From Paenibacillus woosongensis (GTDB lineage Bacteria > Bacillota > Bacilli > Paenibacillales > Paenibacillaceae): a stretch of DNA of 64,000 bases. Location of the stretch: the NCBI RefSeq assembly GCF_030122845.1, contig NZ_CP126084.1:1984001-2048000 (forward strand), written 5' to 3'. Of this stretch, positions 33,664 to 41,310 are shown one piece after another. The notes under the pieces were generated by a model. It made no database searches. It was given only the letters and a program-made list of their open reading frames with translations, and was not told where the DNA came from. A program made the position numbers and the translations under genes. The stretch's first letter is position 1. The number at the start of each line of letters is the position of its first letter.

Positions 33664-35472
33664 TTATGGGACGAAGGAGCGTACGACTTGAACGGTTGCG
33701 GATCTATAGCTCCCTTTGTAATAAGCGTAAATTTTGGTCGTGCCGGCTTTGAGTCCAACGAGATCGCCATTCTCGTCGTAATCGGCAATTTCCGGGTTAT
33801 CGCTTCTGAACGTGGTCAGATGGGTGATGTCTGTTCTCTTGGAGGTCGAGTAGTCGTAAATATACGTCCTTGTGTCCAGTTTGTCTCCGATAGACAGCGA
33901 ATATTCGGTGGAGTCCAGATTGAAGTCAGTTGGTTCGAGTTCATCTGAATCCTCGGGCAGTACGATCACCGGCAGGGTCGTTTGAAGGCCTTGATAGCTT
34001 GCAACCAGACGCGTACTGCCCGGCTCGATTCCCGTTACCCGGCCCAGGCCGTCAACCGATGCAATCGACGGATCTTCGATCTGATATTGCGCGGCAGCCG
34101 AAAGTGTATTCGTATATCCATCCGAATAAACTGCTTGAATAACGGTAGGGGCAGTATGGCCTGCGAGCACTTTTTTCTCGGATTCCACAAAAGAGATCTT
34201 TGTCAGCGTCCGCTCTCCGGGCGAAGCAGTTTCCTGCGGCTTAGGCAGCTTGCTCAGTTGGGCTTTGTAAATGTCGCCGCGTTTGATCGTGCCCGTTACG
34301 ATGAACCCGCCGTCCAGAGCTGCCGCTCCTTCGCCATGACTAGAGAGCGTTGGTCCCTCGTATAGATAATCGCCCAGCACCTGCCCTTCATGGTTGACTG
34401 TTAGTATGGCATATTGCCTCCTAACGTTCGGGTAGTCCCCTTTGGTATTAGCTCCGAGCAGGGCGTAGCCGTACTCGGCGGGAACCAGCTTGCTGTACGT
34501 CCTGATCCCTAAGGAATATTCCGAGGGATAAGCTTTTTCCCATAACATGCTGCCGCTAGCGTCGATTTTGGCCAGCATATTTGCGGCCTTACCGAATGCC
34601 GTTTTGCGATACCCGATCAGATAACCGCCGTCCTTGGCCGGGATAAGGGTGTGGGCGAGAAAGGTTGCCGTCTTATCCTGGTACTGCTTGTTCCATTCCA
34701 TATTTCCTCGGGGATCCAGCTTGATGATGAGCAGCGCATTCTGGACATCCCCGGTTTCATAGCTCTGTCTCGTAATGCTGCCTACCGCGAGAAAGCCGCC
34801 GTCCGAAGTCTGAACGAGATCATATAAATCCTGGTCGTCCCCGAACCCATATTTCTTATACCACAGCTGCTCGCCCTCGGTAGTGGTTCTAAGGACAAAG
34901 GCGGAATAAATGCCGGCACTGGTCGCGCCAAACCCGGTAACGGCATACCCGCCGTCCGCTGTCTCTATGACCGAGAGCGGGTTGTTATAGTAGTAAGAGT
35001 CATCATAGGTGTTCTCCCATTGAATGCGGCCTTGGGCATCCAGCTTCACCAAGTAGATTACGCTATAAGGCTTGCCGCTGTAATCCGTAATCGTTCCTGC
35101 TACCAAGTAACCGCCGTCTTGTGTTTCTATGGCATTTCTTGCCTGATCATTCGAGGAGTAGTTAATTTTCGTCTCCCATTCCGTGCTGCCTTCCGAATCA
35201 GTCTTCACGATGTAAGCCAGAGTTTCCAGATACCCCCATGAGCCAGGCTCCGAAATATCGCCCAACAACAAATATCCCCCGTCGGATGTGGCAATGACTC
35301 CTTTGCCGGAAGACTGGGCTCCGTAGTCCCTGGACCACTCCATAACGGTCTGTTCCGTACCGGATGCTGCATAACTATGCTGTGTGAAGCCGGGGAGCCC
35401 GCCTGCGACGGACAATAACATGACCAGGACAGTAAAACATAAGCTTGAGCTGCGGATCAGAGATTTCAACAA
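33664..35472 (-). CDS. Secreted DGG-repeat protein with C-terminal Ig-like (BIG2) domains
   Basis: A roughly 602-residue exported protein. The TTG at 35472 follows GAGGAGTGGAAGAA and gives a signal peptide (SLIRSSSLCFTVLVMLLSVA, cleavage near HSYA-ASG). Five or more repeats of about 50 residues carry the core (T)xDGGYLxxG: SDGGYLLLGDI, QDGGYLVAGTI, ADGGYAVTGF, SDGGFLAVGSI, KDGGYLIGYR. They suggest a beta-propeller. Two bacterial Ig-like domains follow, with SIASVDGLGRVTGIEPGSTR and PEIADYDENGDLVGLKAGTT. No catalytic site is recognised. A longer start at 35556 would add a second hydrophobic stretch and has no ribosome site. It may be a surface or matrix adhesion protein. Confidence 0.75.
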   Translation of the reverse strand: MLKSLIRSSSLCFTVLVMLLSVAGGLPGFTQHSYAASGTEQTVMEWSRDYGAQSSGKGVIATSDGGYLLLGDISEPGSWGYLETLAYIVKTDSEGSTEWETKINYSSNDQARNAIETQDGGYLVAGTITDYSGKPYSVIYLVKLDAQGRIQWENTYDDSYYYNNPLSVIETADGGYAVTGFGATSAGIYSAFVLRTTTEGEQLWYKKYGFGDDQDLYDLVQTSDGGFLAVGSITRQSYETGDVQNALLIIKLDPRGNMEWNKQYQDKTATFLAHTLIPAKDGGYLIGYRKTAFGKAANMLAKIDASGSMLWEKAYPSEYSLGIRTYSKLVPAEYGYALLGANTKGDYPNVRRQYAILTVNHEGQVLGDYLYEGPTLSSHGEGAAALDGGFIVTGTIKRGDIYKAQLSKLPKPQETASPGERTLTKISFVESEKKVLAGHTAPTVIQAVYSDGYTNTLSAAAQYQIEDPSIASVDGLGRVTGIEPGSTRLVASYQGLQTTLPVIVLPEDSDELEPTDFNLDSTEYSLSIGDKLDTRTYIYDYSTSKRTDITHLTTFRSDNPEIADYDENGDLVGLKAGTTKIYAYYKGSYRSATVQVVRSFVP

Positions 35473-35779
35473 TTCTTCCACTCCTCTCATTTTTAAAAAA
35501 CAAGGTATGTACATTATGATGATAAAACAGAATACAATTAATCCCACAAAGAGCATATATTCCTATGAATATGTATTTATTTTTCTTTTATGGTAGATCG
35601 TTAGGTTATGAAACTTTGGGAGGGGGATGAAATGGGACGGAGGAAGAGAGCTTACTTCAGGCATGAGCAGAAGGTCATGTTTAAAATTATTTTTTTATCG
35701 GAATATGTCGAAAGGAGTAATCTGATAAAAAGAGCTTGACTTCTAACTAGCAATTTAATATACTTAAATAGTCGTTTGC

Positions 35780-35852
35780 GGGGTCTTAGCTCAGCTGGGA
35801 GAGCGCTTCGCTGGCAGCGAAGAGGTCAGGGGTTCGATCCCCCTAGACTCCA
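35780..35852 (+). tRNA. tRNA-Ala (anticodon GGC)
   Basis: A complete 73-base cloverleaf. The acceptor arm GGGGTCT pairs with AGACTCC (one G-T), the D-arm region is AGCTCAGCTGGGAGAGC, the anticodon stem CTTCG/CGAAG closes the loop CTGGCAG with anticodon GGC, and the T-arm is GGGGTTCGATCCCC. The discriminator is A; CCA is not encoded. A terminator follows. The AT-rich gene cluster starts about 0.5 kb beyond, so this gene may mark an integration site. Confidence 0.95.
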
Positions 35853-35862
35853 TACGAAGAAG

Positions 35863-35892
35863 AAGGTTAGCCACTTTGGCTAGCCTTTTTTG
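35863..35892 (+). terminator. Terminator after tRNA-Ala
   Basis: AAGGTTAGCC and GGCTAGCCTT pair with one G-T pair, followed by six T. Confidence 0.85.
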
Positions 35893-35923
35893 TTTGTATG
35901 GAGTTCGGTTGGGCCGAACCCAT

Positions 35924-35953
35924 GGGTTCAGACCGCGCTCCCTAGACGCCATA
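35924..35953 (+). repeat. Degenerate copy of the tRNA-Ala 3' end
   Basis: CCCTAGACGCCATA at 35940-35953 matches the tRNA end CCCTAGACTCCATA at 35841-35854 in 13 of 14 bases. A GGGTTC at 35924 corresponds to the T-arm GGGTTC. The copy lies 99 bases downstream of the gene. It may be an att-site remnant or a decayed tRNA. It is preceded by a perfect GAACCCATGGGTTC palindrome at 35916-35929. Confidence 0.5.
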
Positions 35954-36123
35954 ACTCAGAGGGCGTTCCGTATGGAGCAGCCTCTTCTGCATGTATAGGT
36001 CACTTCATCGTGTAGGCACACCAGACAAGGGCATCATATATATTGATCATCAAATAATAATTAACAGGTGTTGCGGCGTTCCTCAACTATGTTTGCCACA
36101 TGGATGATTGGATCGGTTTCAGA

Positions 36124-36174
36124 TTGCAAACAAACTCCCTTGTTCCAAGGCGGAATTTAGGAGTTTGTCTGCAA
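36124..36174. repeat. Long inverted repeat in the 35.95-36.40 kb gap
   Basis: TTGCAAACAAACTCC (36124-36138) and GGAGTTTGTCTGCAA (36160-36174) are inverted copies with one mismatch and a 21-base loop. A terminator follows 4 bases later. No gene is visible between 35953 and 36396 on either strand. It could be the end of a small RNA, an operator or a remnant element end. Confidence 0.5.
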
Positions 36175-36178
36175 ACTG

Positions 36179-36203
36179 AAGCGCTTTAATAAGCGCTTTT
36201 TTT
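36179..36203 (+). terminator. Terminator at the left edge of the island
   Basis: AAGCGCTT, TAAT loop, AAGCGCTT, then TTTTT. The stem is perfect. No annotated gene stands directly before it, so it either ends read-through or a short untranslated RNA. Confidence 0.75.
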
Positions 36204-36396
36204 AATACAATTCAATTCACTTAGAGGATAAAAGTGTTTGGATCATTTATTGAAATATAATTGTCTGTCTTTGGTATAGGAATGATTTAAATATATTTGC
36301 AGCAATTTGCTCTTCTAATTGAAGTGCATGCCCATAAATATTCATTGTTGTTCTAAATGTTTGCGTGTCCAAGTCGAATTAAAGAGTACGTTATTA

Positions 36397-37116
36397 CTAG
36401 CTGGCAAGAAGAAATGTTATGTATTTACGAATTTTGTATTTTAGTATATCAACATCAAAAAAGTCCAAAGGTACCTTTTCTGAACCGGAGAATTCCTTGT
36501 CACAAAATAGATCAGATATGCCTTCACCGAAAGGGCCTTGGAATATTAACGTTGAGTTTACAGATTGGCTGCTTTTAAGAACTCTATGTTTTATCTTTTT
36601 GGACATGGTATAAAACGAGCCAGAAGTAATAGTTGTATCGAACATTAATTGAAGTGTTTGAGTGCCCATTTTTCTTAAAATGTGACCTGACTCACCTGGA
36701 TTCGGAGGAAACGTTCGATAATAATGCAATGATTCACCAGTTCCATTTTGAGAGGAAAAAGTTTGGAAAGTGAGTTCACCTGTTAAAACTCTGGAGCTGA
36801 AATCCCAGGGATGATTATGAATATGCTCAATATGTGAAATTTTATATTCCGGCCACCAGATGTGAAGCCTTATTTTGTATTCAGGAGATTTAGACTCGAT
36901 CAATACAATTTTGTCAAAGCCGTTTATATGCGTATAGGATCGTTTGGAAATCTCAAGAAGCATTTGTGGGTCTTCTAGTAAGGAATTGAGTAGCAACAAT
37001 ATTTGTTCCTTTGAACTTATAGGTTCAAGAATGGCTTTAGTTTGTTCTAAGATTTTATTGGTATCGTTATAGTTGTTTGCGATCCATGATTTTACTTCCG
37101 TCAAATTGTTAAACAT
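36397..37116 (-). CDS. Cupin-like metal-binding protein, function unknown
   Basis: A 239-residue protein. Residues about 75-180 form a cupin-type barrel: IWWPEYKISHIEHIHNHPWD supplies several His for a metal site, followed by RVLTGELTFQTFS, and a later His is in KIKHRVLKSS. The cysteine-dioxygenase-like cupins share this arrangement, but identity is not clear. A helical N-terminus precedes it. The ATG has a TAATGGAGGTTAGCT site. It is the third gene of a minus-strand unit, 12 bases after the NUDIX gene. It probably belongs to the cluster, as a tailoring oxygenase or small-molecule sensor. Confidence 0.65.
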   Translation of the reverse strand: MFNNLTEVKSWIANNYNDTNKILEQTKAILEPISSKEQILLLLNSLLEDPQMLLEISKRSYTHINGFDKIVLIESKSPEYKIRLHIWWPEYKISHIEHIHNHPWDFSSRVLTGELTFQTFSSQNGTGESLHYYRTFPPNPGESGHILRKMGTQTLQLMFDTTITSGSFYTMSKKIKHRVLKSSQSVNSTLIFQGPFGEGISDLFCDKEFSGSEKVPLDFFDVDILKYKIRKYITFLLAS

Positions 37117-37128
37117 AGCTAACCTCCA

Positions 37129-37623
37129 TTAATTAGGAATAGAATGAGAAAATCCTTTATCTGTTAAATATCTATTTATGCTTGCTTTAGCCACAGGAGT
37201 GAACGTAACATCGCTTTTGTTCATTAAATGATGCAGATTTTCTAGGGAGATCCATTGAATATCCTCTGTATTATCACCTTCAGTTAAAAGAGTTCCATCA
37301 GCGCTGCATAGAAAAATAATCCCCATTGAATCCACTTTTCCTTTGGTTGTTTGATAAACTATATAGGGAGTCATACATTCAACGGTTACATTATTGTGTG
37401 ATGTAATTATTTGTTGGTCTAGATTCTGAATAAATGTAACCTTTAGCCCAGTTTCTTCATAGATTTCTCGTTTAAGACCATCAACCATAGATTCAAATTC
37501 TTCGAGGCGTCCTCCGGGCAATTCAAAACTTATTTCCTCGTCTGGCTTATTTCTTTTTTGGATAATAATTTCAGTGGTACCGTTTGCCGTCCTTTCAATG
37601 ATTCCGCGGACATTGACCCACAT
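37129..37623 (-). CDS. NUDIX hydrolase
   Basis: A 164-residue pyrophosphohydrolase. The full NUDIX box GX5EX7REUXEEXGU is present as GGRLEEFESMVDGLKREIYE followed by ETGLKV, near residues 37-62. Such enzymes cleave nucleoside diphosphates linked to another group. The ATG follows GAGGGAGATATGGGAT. It lies between the AraC regulator and the cupin gene. Beside dCTP-deaminase-like and nucleotide-sugar enzymes it may act on a nucleotide intermediate; that is inference. NUDIX enzymes also occur in the tunicamycin cluster (TunN). Confidence 0.88.
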   Translation of the reverse strand: MWVNVRGIIERTANGTTEIIIQKRNKPDEEISFELPGGRLEEFESMVDGLKREIYEETGLKVTFIQNLDQQIITSHNNVTVECMTPYIVYQTTKGKVDSMGIIFLCSADGTLLTEGDNTEDIQWISLENLHHLMNKSDVTFTPVAKASINRYLTDKGFSHSIPN

Positions 37624-37652
37624 ATCCCATATCTCCCTCTACTTTTTTGAAT

Positions 37653-38432
37653 TTATTTAGTAAACATTTTCTGGTTGATGTTAAACAAATGATGATTCCT
37701 GTATTCCTGCGGCGATTGCCCAAAGTGTTTTTTAAATATAACCCCAAATTGTGAAATAGTTAAATATCCAACTTTGATTGTAATGTCCCCGATTGAATAA
37801 TTTTCGTTGAGTAGCAGTTCTTTCGCTCTATCCATTCTAATTTTTTGCAAGTGCTGCATGGGTGAAATACCTAAAACTTTTTTGTATGTATTACTTAAGT
37901 AAACCGGATTGCAGCCAATGAGTTCTGCCAGTGTGTTTAGGGTAATCGGTTGCTCAAAATATTTTCTTATGTACCTGTTAATCTTTATCAGTCTAGGGTC
38001 GATTTTATTATTTTTGTTTAATTGTGTTTTTACTAAATGATTGATGCATTCATTATTAATAAGCTCTGCCAGTTGTTGCTCTATTTGCTGATTATTGAAA
38101 GGTGGTGTTTGCGAAAAGCAAAAGTCAATTATCTTAGCAGCAAGTAACTGTTGACCCAAATCCTGAAAACTTAAAGGGGTATTGGGTTCGATTAAATAAT
38201 TCAATTCATTAGAGAAAATAACTGCCCTGACGGATACCTGTTTTTCGCTAGTGTTGATCATCTTGATCTGTCCACGAATCGCTAAACTGTTGCACGAAAT
38301 GCTCTTTTCTCTATTTTGAAATTCAATAACTTCACTCCCGACCACTAAAATAATTCTGCTGGAATCATTTATGAGTAACGATTGGCCGTGGGGAATGATA
38401 ATAGAGGAAATGGTAGAAAAGGAAGAAACCAA
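37653..38432 (-). CDS. AraC-family transcriptional regulator
   Basis: A roughly 259-residue regulator. The N-terminal 100-130 residues form a cupin-type sensor. The C-terminal 100 residues are the double helix-turn-helix: PITLNTLAELIGCNPVYLSN, then VLGISPMQHLQKIRMDRAKE and YLTISQFGVIFKKHFGQSPQ. The TTG at 38432 is 8 bases after a GGGGGGG site; a GTG at 38441 overlaps that site and is unlikely. It is divergent from the 16-kb plus-strand operon, so it is the best candidate for its pathway regulator. The 198-bp divergent region is AT-rich, with no firm operator. Confidence 0.88.
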   Translation of the reverse strand: MVSSFSTISSIIIPHGQSLLINDSSRIILVVGSEVIEFQNREKSISCNSLAIRGQIKMINTSEKQVSVRAVIFSNELNYLIEPNTPLSFQDLGQQLLAAKIIDFCFSQTPPFNNQQIEQQLAELINNECINHLVKTQLNKNNKIDPRLIKINRYIRKYFEQPITLNTLAELIGCNPVYLSNTYKKVLGISPMQHLQKIRMDRAKELLLNENYSIGDITIKVGYLTISQFGVIFKKHFGQSPQEYRNHHLFNINQKMFTK

Positions 38433-38630
38433 CCATAACACCCCCCCGATAATATTATTTGATATTCAATATAATCAAAATGTAAGCGTAAATCAATTTT
38501 CAAAAATACAGTTATTATCAATTATTACATAAAATATTGTTAAAGAATGTCGATGATGATAGATTGTTTTTAGACGTTTTCGGAGTAATCATTTTCTAGT
38601 CAAGCGAGTTTCTTTTGGGAGGTTTTTTAG

Positions 38631-39668
38631 TTGAGCTTAACATTAAAGGACATTGGGGAAAAAAAATTAATCAGTTCTACCATAAAACCATTATTTAACC
38701 CAGGAAATAATCCAGACCTGTCTGGAGACGACTGTGCGGTAATCCGTGTTCCAAAGAGCAATCATTCCATAAGCTTGTCAACGGATCGTGTTCCAGCTGA
38801 TTTAATAAGCTTCAAGCTTGGTATTATTGACTATTATGGGTTGGGATATTACCTAGCGGTGCTCAATATTAGCGATGTGTATGCAAGCGGTTCCAAACCT
38901 GTAGGGCTGCTCTTGAATCTGGCATTTCCTGATGATTTCAAAGTCAAAGATTTTGATCAGATTCTATTGGGTATTAAGAATGCTTGTGACGAGTATCGCT
39001 GCAATGTCATTGGCGGAGACTTAAGTCATTCTATAGAAATGAGCTTAAGTGCTACTTCAGTGGGGGTTTCTGAAAGTAGCAGGACCATCTATAGATCTGG
39101 AGCCAAGGTCGGGCATTTAGTTTATTGTTCAGACTACCTGGGTTTAACGTCAACCGCTTTCCACTATTATTTACAAGCTAAACCGAAGGGATTGAGATTG
39201 TCCGAGGAAGAAGAAAGCGTTTTGGCAAATCAGTTTCGAAATCCGAGAGCAAGAGCAACATTTTCGGAAGCGCTATCAAAACATGGTGAGTGCGTAACTG
39301 CAATGGATAACACAGACGGGGCTGCGCAAAGTTATCTTGAAATCGCAGAGATTAACAATCTTGGGATTACACTGGATGTTGATCAATTGAAAATTCACGA
39401 AATATCATACAAGGTTGCCAACTATATTAATAAAGATATTGTTGAAGTAGCACTCGGTAGCGGGGCTGATTTTCAACTTCTTGGCACCATTGATCCTCAA
39501 ACTTATGAGGAGCATAAAGATCAATTGGATAGTACAGGGATGGTCATCGTCGGAAGATGCATAGCCGGTGAAGGAATCCATTTGAAAAGAGATGGACAAG
39601 TGAATCCGTTTGAAATTAAAGGTTGGGATTATTTTAGTAACGGTGTCTTAGGAGAATCATTGTCATGA
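38631..39668 (+). CDS. ThiL/PurM-fold (AIR-synthase-related) protein
   Basis: A 345-residue protein of the AIR-synthase/ThiL/SelD superfamily, which binds ATP and phosphorylates or activates small molecules. DLSGDDCAVIRV near residue 29 matches the ThiL GDDAA motif. STDRVPADL, LNISDVYASGSKPVGLLLNL near 80 and CNVIGGDLSHS near 123 fit the dimer-interface ATP site. DNTDGAAQSYLEIAE near 225 corresponds to the ThiL DxSDGL segment. The TTG at 38631 follows GGGAGGTTTTTTAG. It is the first gene of the cluster operon and overlaps the next start. A housekeeping thiamine role is unlikely in this context; it may phosphorylate a pathway intermediate. Confidence 0.72.
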   Translation: MSLTLKDIGEKKLISSTIKPLFNPGNNPDLSGDDCAVIRVPKSNHSISLSTDRVPADLISFKLGIIDYYGLGYYLAVLNISDVYASGSKPVGLLLNLAFPDDFKVKDFDQILLGIKNACDEYRCNVIGGDLSHSIEMSLSATSVGVSESSRTIYRSGAKVGHLVYCSDYLGLTSTAFHYYLQAKPKGLRLSEEEESVLANQFRNPRARATFSEALSKHGECVTAMDNTDGAAQSYLEIAEINNLGITLDVDQLKIHEISYKVANYINKDIVEVALGSGADFQLLGTIDPQTYEEHKDQLDSTGMVIVGRCIAGEGIHLKRDGQVNPFEIKGWDYFSNGVLGESLS

Positions 39669-40228
39669 TATTGACGGGAAAAGAAATTGAAAAGCAGGTT
39701 TCTCACAAAAATATAATTATTGAACCCTTTGATCCGAGTTGTATTAACCCCAACAGCTATAATTACAAACTAGGTGATCAGATTATTGAATTGAGTAGAG
39801 ATGTCTCTCTTTTAAATGCAATGAGCCAGGACGATTATCAGGAGATCCCGAAGGAAGGTTTTCTTTTGAAGCCTGGTCAAGTGTATCTTGCAAGCACTCA
39901 TGAAATCATTGGCAGTAATAAATTTGTAACATCTCTTATCGGGCGATCATCTGTAGGGAGGCTTGGTCTATATTTGCAAATATCAGCAGATCTAGGGAAT
40001 CTGGGGCCGGCTCATAAGTGGACTCTAGAGTTGGTGTGTGTTCAACCAATTAAGGTGTACCCTCGAATGAAAGTCGGCCAAGTTAGTTTTTGGAAGCCTT
40101 ATGGAGATATCAATGAATATAATGGTCAGTATACTTCCTACCACAAGCCTCAGATATGTTTATTTGACAGCTTACATAAAATTGGCAGTGATACGCTTGA
40201 TAATAAAATGAGGGGGAATGACGCTTGA
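39665..40228 (+). CDS. dCTP-deaminase/dUTPase-like protein 1 of 3
   Basis: A 187-residue protein of the Dcd/dUTPase fold. It has INPNSYNYKLGD near residue 25, the active-site segment GRSSVGRLGLYLQISAD near 98, and WTLELVCVQPIKVYPRMKVG near 120. The glutamate in WTLEL aligns with the catalytic Glu (E138 in E. coli Dcd), so deaminase or nucleotide chemistry is possible. The motif usually reading HRIDPGW is altered to DLGNLGP. Start overlaps the previous stop (ATGA). Two homologues follow in tandem with the same overlap. Three such genes in a biosynthetic operon are unexpected; the base or nucleotide acted on is unknown. Confidence 0.85.
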   Translation: MILTGKEIEKQVSHKNIIIEPFDPSCINPNSYNYKLGDQIIELSRDVSLLNAMSQDDYQEIPKEGFLLKPGQVYLASTHEIIGSNKFVTSLIGRSSVGRLGLYLQISADLGNLGPAHKWTLELVCVQPIKVYPRMKVGQVSFWKPYGDINEYNGQYTSYHKPQICLFDSLHKIGSDTLDNKMRGNDA

Positions 40229-40758
40229 TACTTACTGGTCCAGAAATTGAAAAACAATATAAACTAAATAGAATTACCATTAACCCTTTTCACCAATCAC
40301 ATGTGAATCCGAATAGCTATAACTTTCGTTTAGGTCCAGTATTAAAGTGCTATGTCAACGAAGTGCTAGACCCTAAATTCCCCCAAGAAACAATAGATAT
40401 TCCCGTAGAGGACACTGGTACTATATTACTGCCGAATAAGATCTATTTGGGGCATACATTGGAAGTGATGGGGAGTGACCATTACGTCCCCATTATTAGG
40501 GCTAGGTCTTCCGTTGCGAGACTAGGATTATTCGTTCATGTAACTGCTGATTTAATTGACATTGGTTCGCATAACCAATGGACATTGCAGTTGCACGCCG
40601 TTCAACCGGTTAAAGTATTTCCAAATATGTTAATTGGACAAGTTACATTTTGGGAACCACTAGGGGAGATAGAATTATATAAAGGCAAATACCAAGGACT
40701 TATGGGACCGCAGCCGTCTCAGATTTACCATGATTTTGAAGAGGAAATCGTTGTATGA
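40225..40758 (+). CDS. dCTP-deaminase/dUTPase-like protein 2 of 3, catalytic Glu replaced
   Basis: A 177-residue homologue of the previous protein: VNPNSYNFRLG near residue 25, ARSSVARLGLFVHVTADLID near 93, and WTLQLHAVQPVKVFPNMLIG near 115. The position of the catalytic Glu is Gln here (WTLQL against WTLEL), so this copy may be catalytically dead. It could be a partner subunit in a mixed trimer, since the family works as trimers with active sites at subunit interfaces. The TTG at 40225 overlaps the previous TGA and follows GAGGGGGAATGACGC. The next gene overlaps its stop (ATGA). Confidence 0.85.
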   Translation: MILTGPEIEKQYKLNRITINPFHQSHVNPNSYNFRLGPVLKCYVNEVLDPKFPQETIDIPVEDTGTILLPNKIYLGHTLEVMGSDHYVPIIRARSSVARLGLFVHVTADLIDIGSHNQWTLQLHAVQPVKVFPNMLIGQVTFWEPLGEIELYKGKYQGLMGPQPSQIYHDFEEEIVV

Positions 40759-41306
40759 TACTTGCAGATGTCGACATTTTAAAATTAATCCGCAGTAAAG
40801 AGCTTATTGTAACTGAATTCCGAGAACAAAACTTGAGACCGAACGGAATTAGAGTTCATTTGTCAAACGAAGTGATTACTTATGCAAGCGATCAAGTAGT
40901 AGACTTGAGAAATAGTGTTGAAGTATCAACAATAAAGCTTCAAATTGATGAAGACCAGGGTTACATATTAAAACCTAATGAGTTTATCCTCATGGCCACG
41001 AAGGAACAGATTCTAACTCCGAAAAATATCATTGGATACTTAGAAGGCAGGAGCACAATCGCAAGGCTCGGGCTCTCAATCCATTGTACATCCGGAGTTA
41101 TAGATAATATGTATGGAGAGAAGAGAAGCATTGTGCTTGAGATCAAGAACACAGGTCCTTTATCAGTAAGACTGTACCCGAATGCTCCCATTGGTATGTT
41201 GATGTTTCATCAACTCACAAACGACGTTCAACAAGCCGCACAATCTCAGTATAAGAATCAGGATTCAGTTCAGGGGCCAAATTTAAGATTCACAAACGGG
41301 GGTTAA
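40755..41306 (+). CDS. dCTP-deaminase/dUTPase-like protein 3 of 3
   Basis: A 183-residue Dcd-fold protein, more diverged from the other two. LRPNGIRVHLSNEV near residue 25 replaces the NPNSY segment. The active-site strand GRSTIARLGLSIHCTSGVID near 95 and IVLEIKNTGPLSVRLYPNAP near 120 retain the catalytic Glu. Its SGVIDNMYGEKRSIVLE is closest to the true Dcd pattern (HRIDPGW...IVLE). The ATG overlaps the previous stop; the ribosome site is GAAGAGGAAATC. The murG-like gene follows after 4 bases. Confidence 0.83.
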   Translation: MILADVDILKLIRSKELIVTEFREQNLRPNGIRVHLSNEVITYASDQVVDLRNSVEVSTIKLQIDEDQGYILKPNEFILMATKEQILTPKNIIGYLEGRSTIARLGLSIHCTSGVIDNMYGEKRSIVLEIKNTGPLSVRLYPNAPIGMLMFHQLTNDVQQAAQSQYKNQDSVQGPNLRFTNGG

Positions 41307-41310
41307 TTGA

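Noticed and set aside
33619-33948. 109-codon plus-strand frame opposite the secreted repeat protein
   Set aside because: Antisense shadow with no start signal, crossing the end of the real gene.
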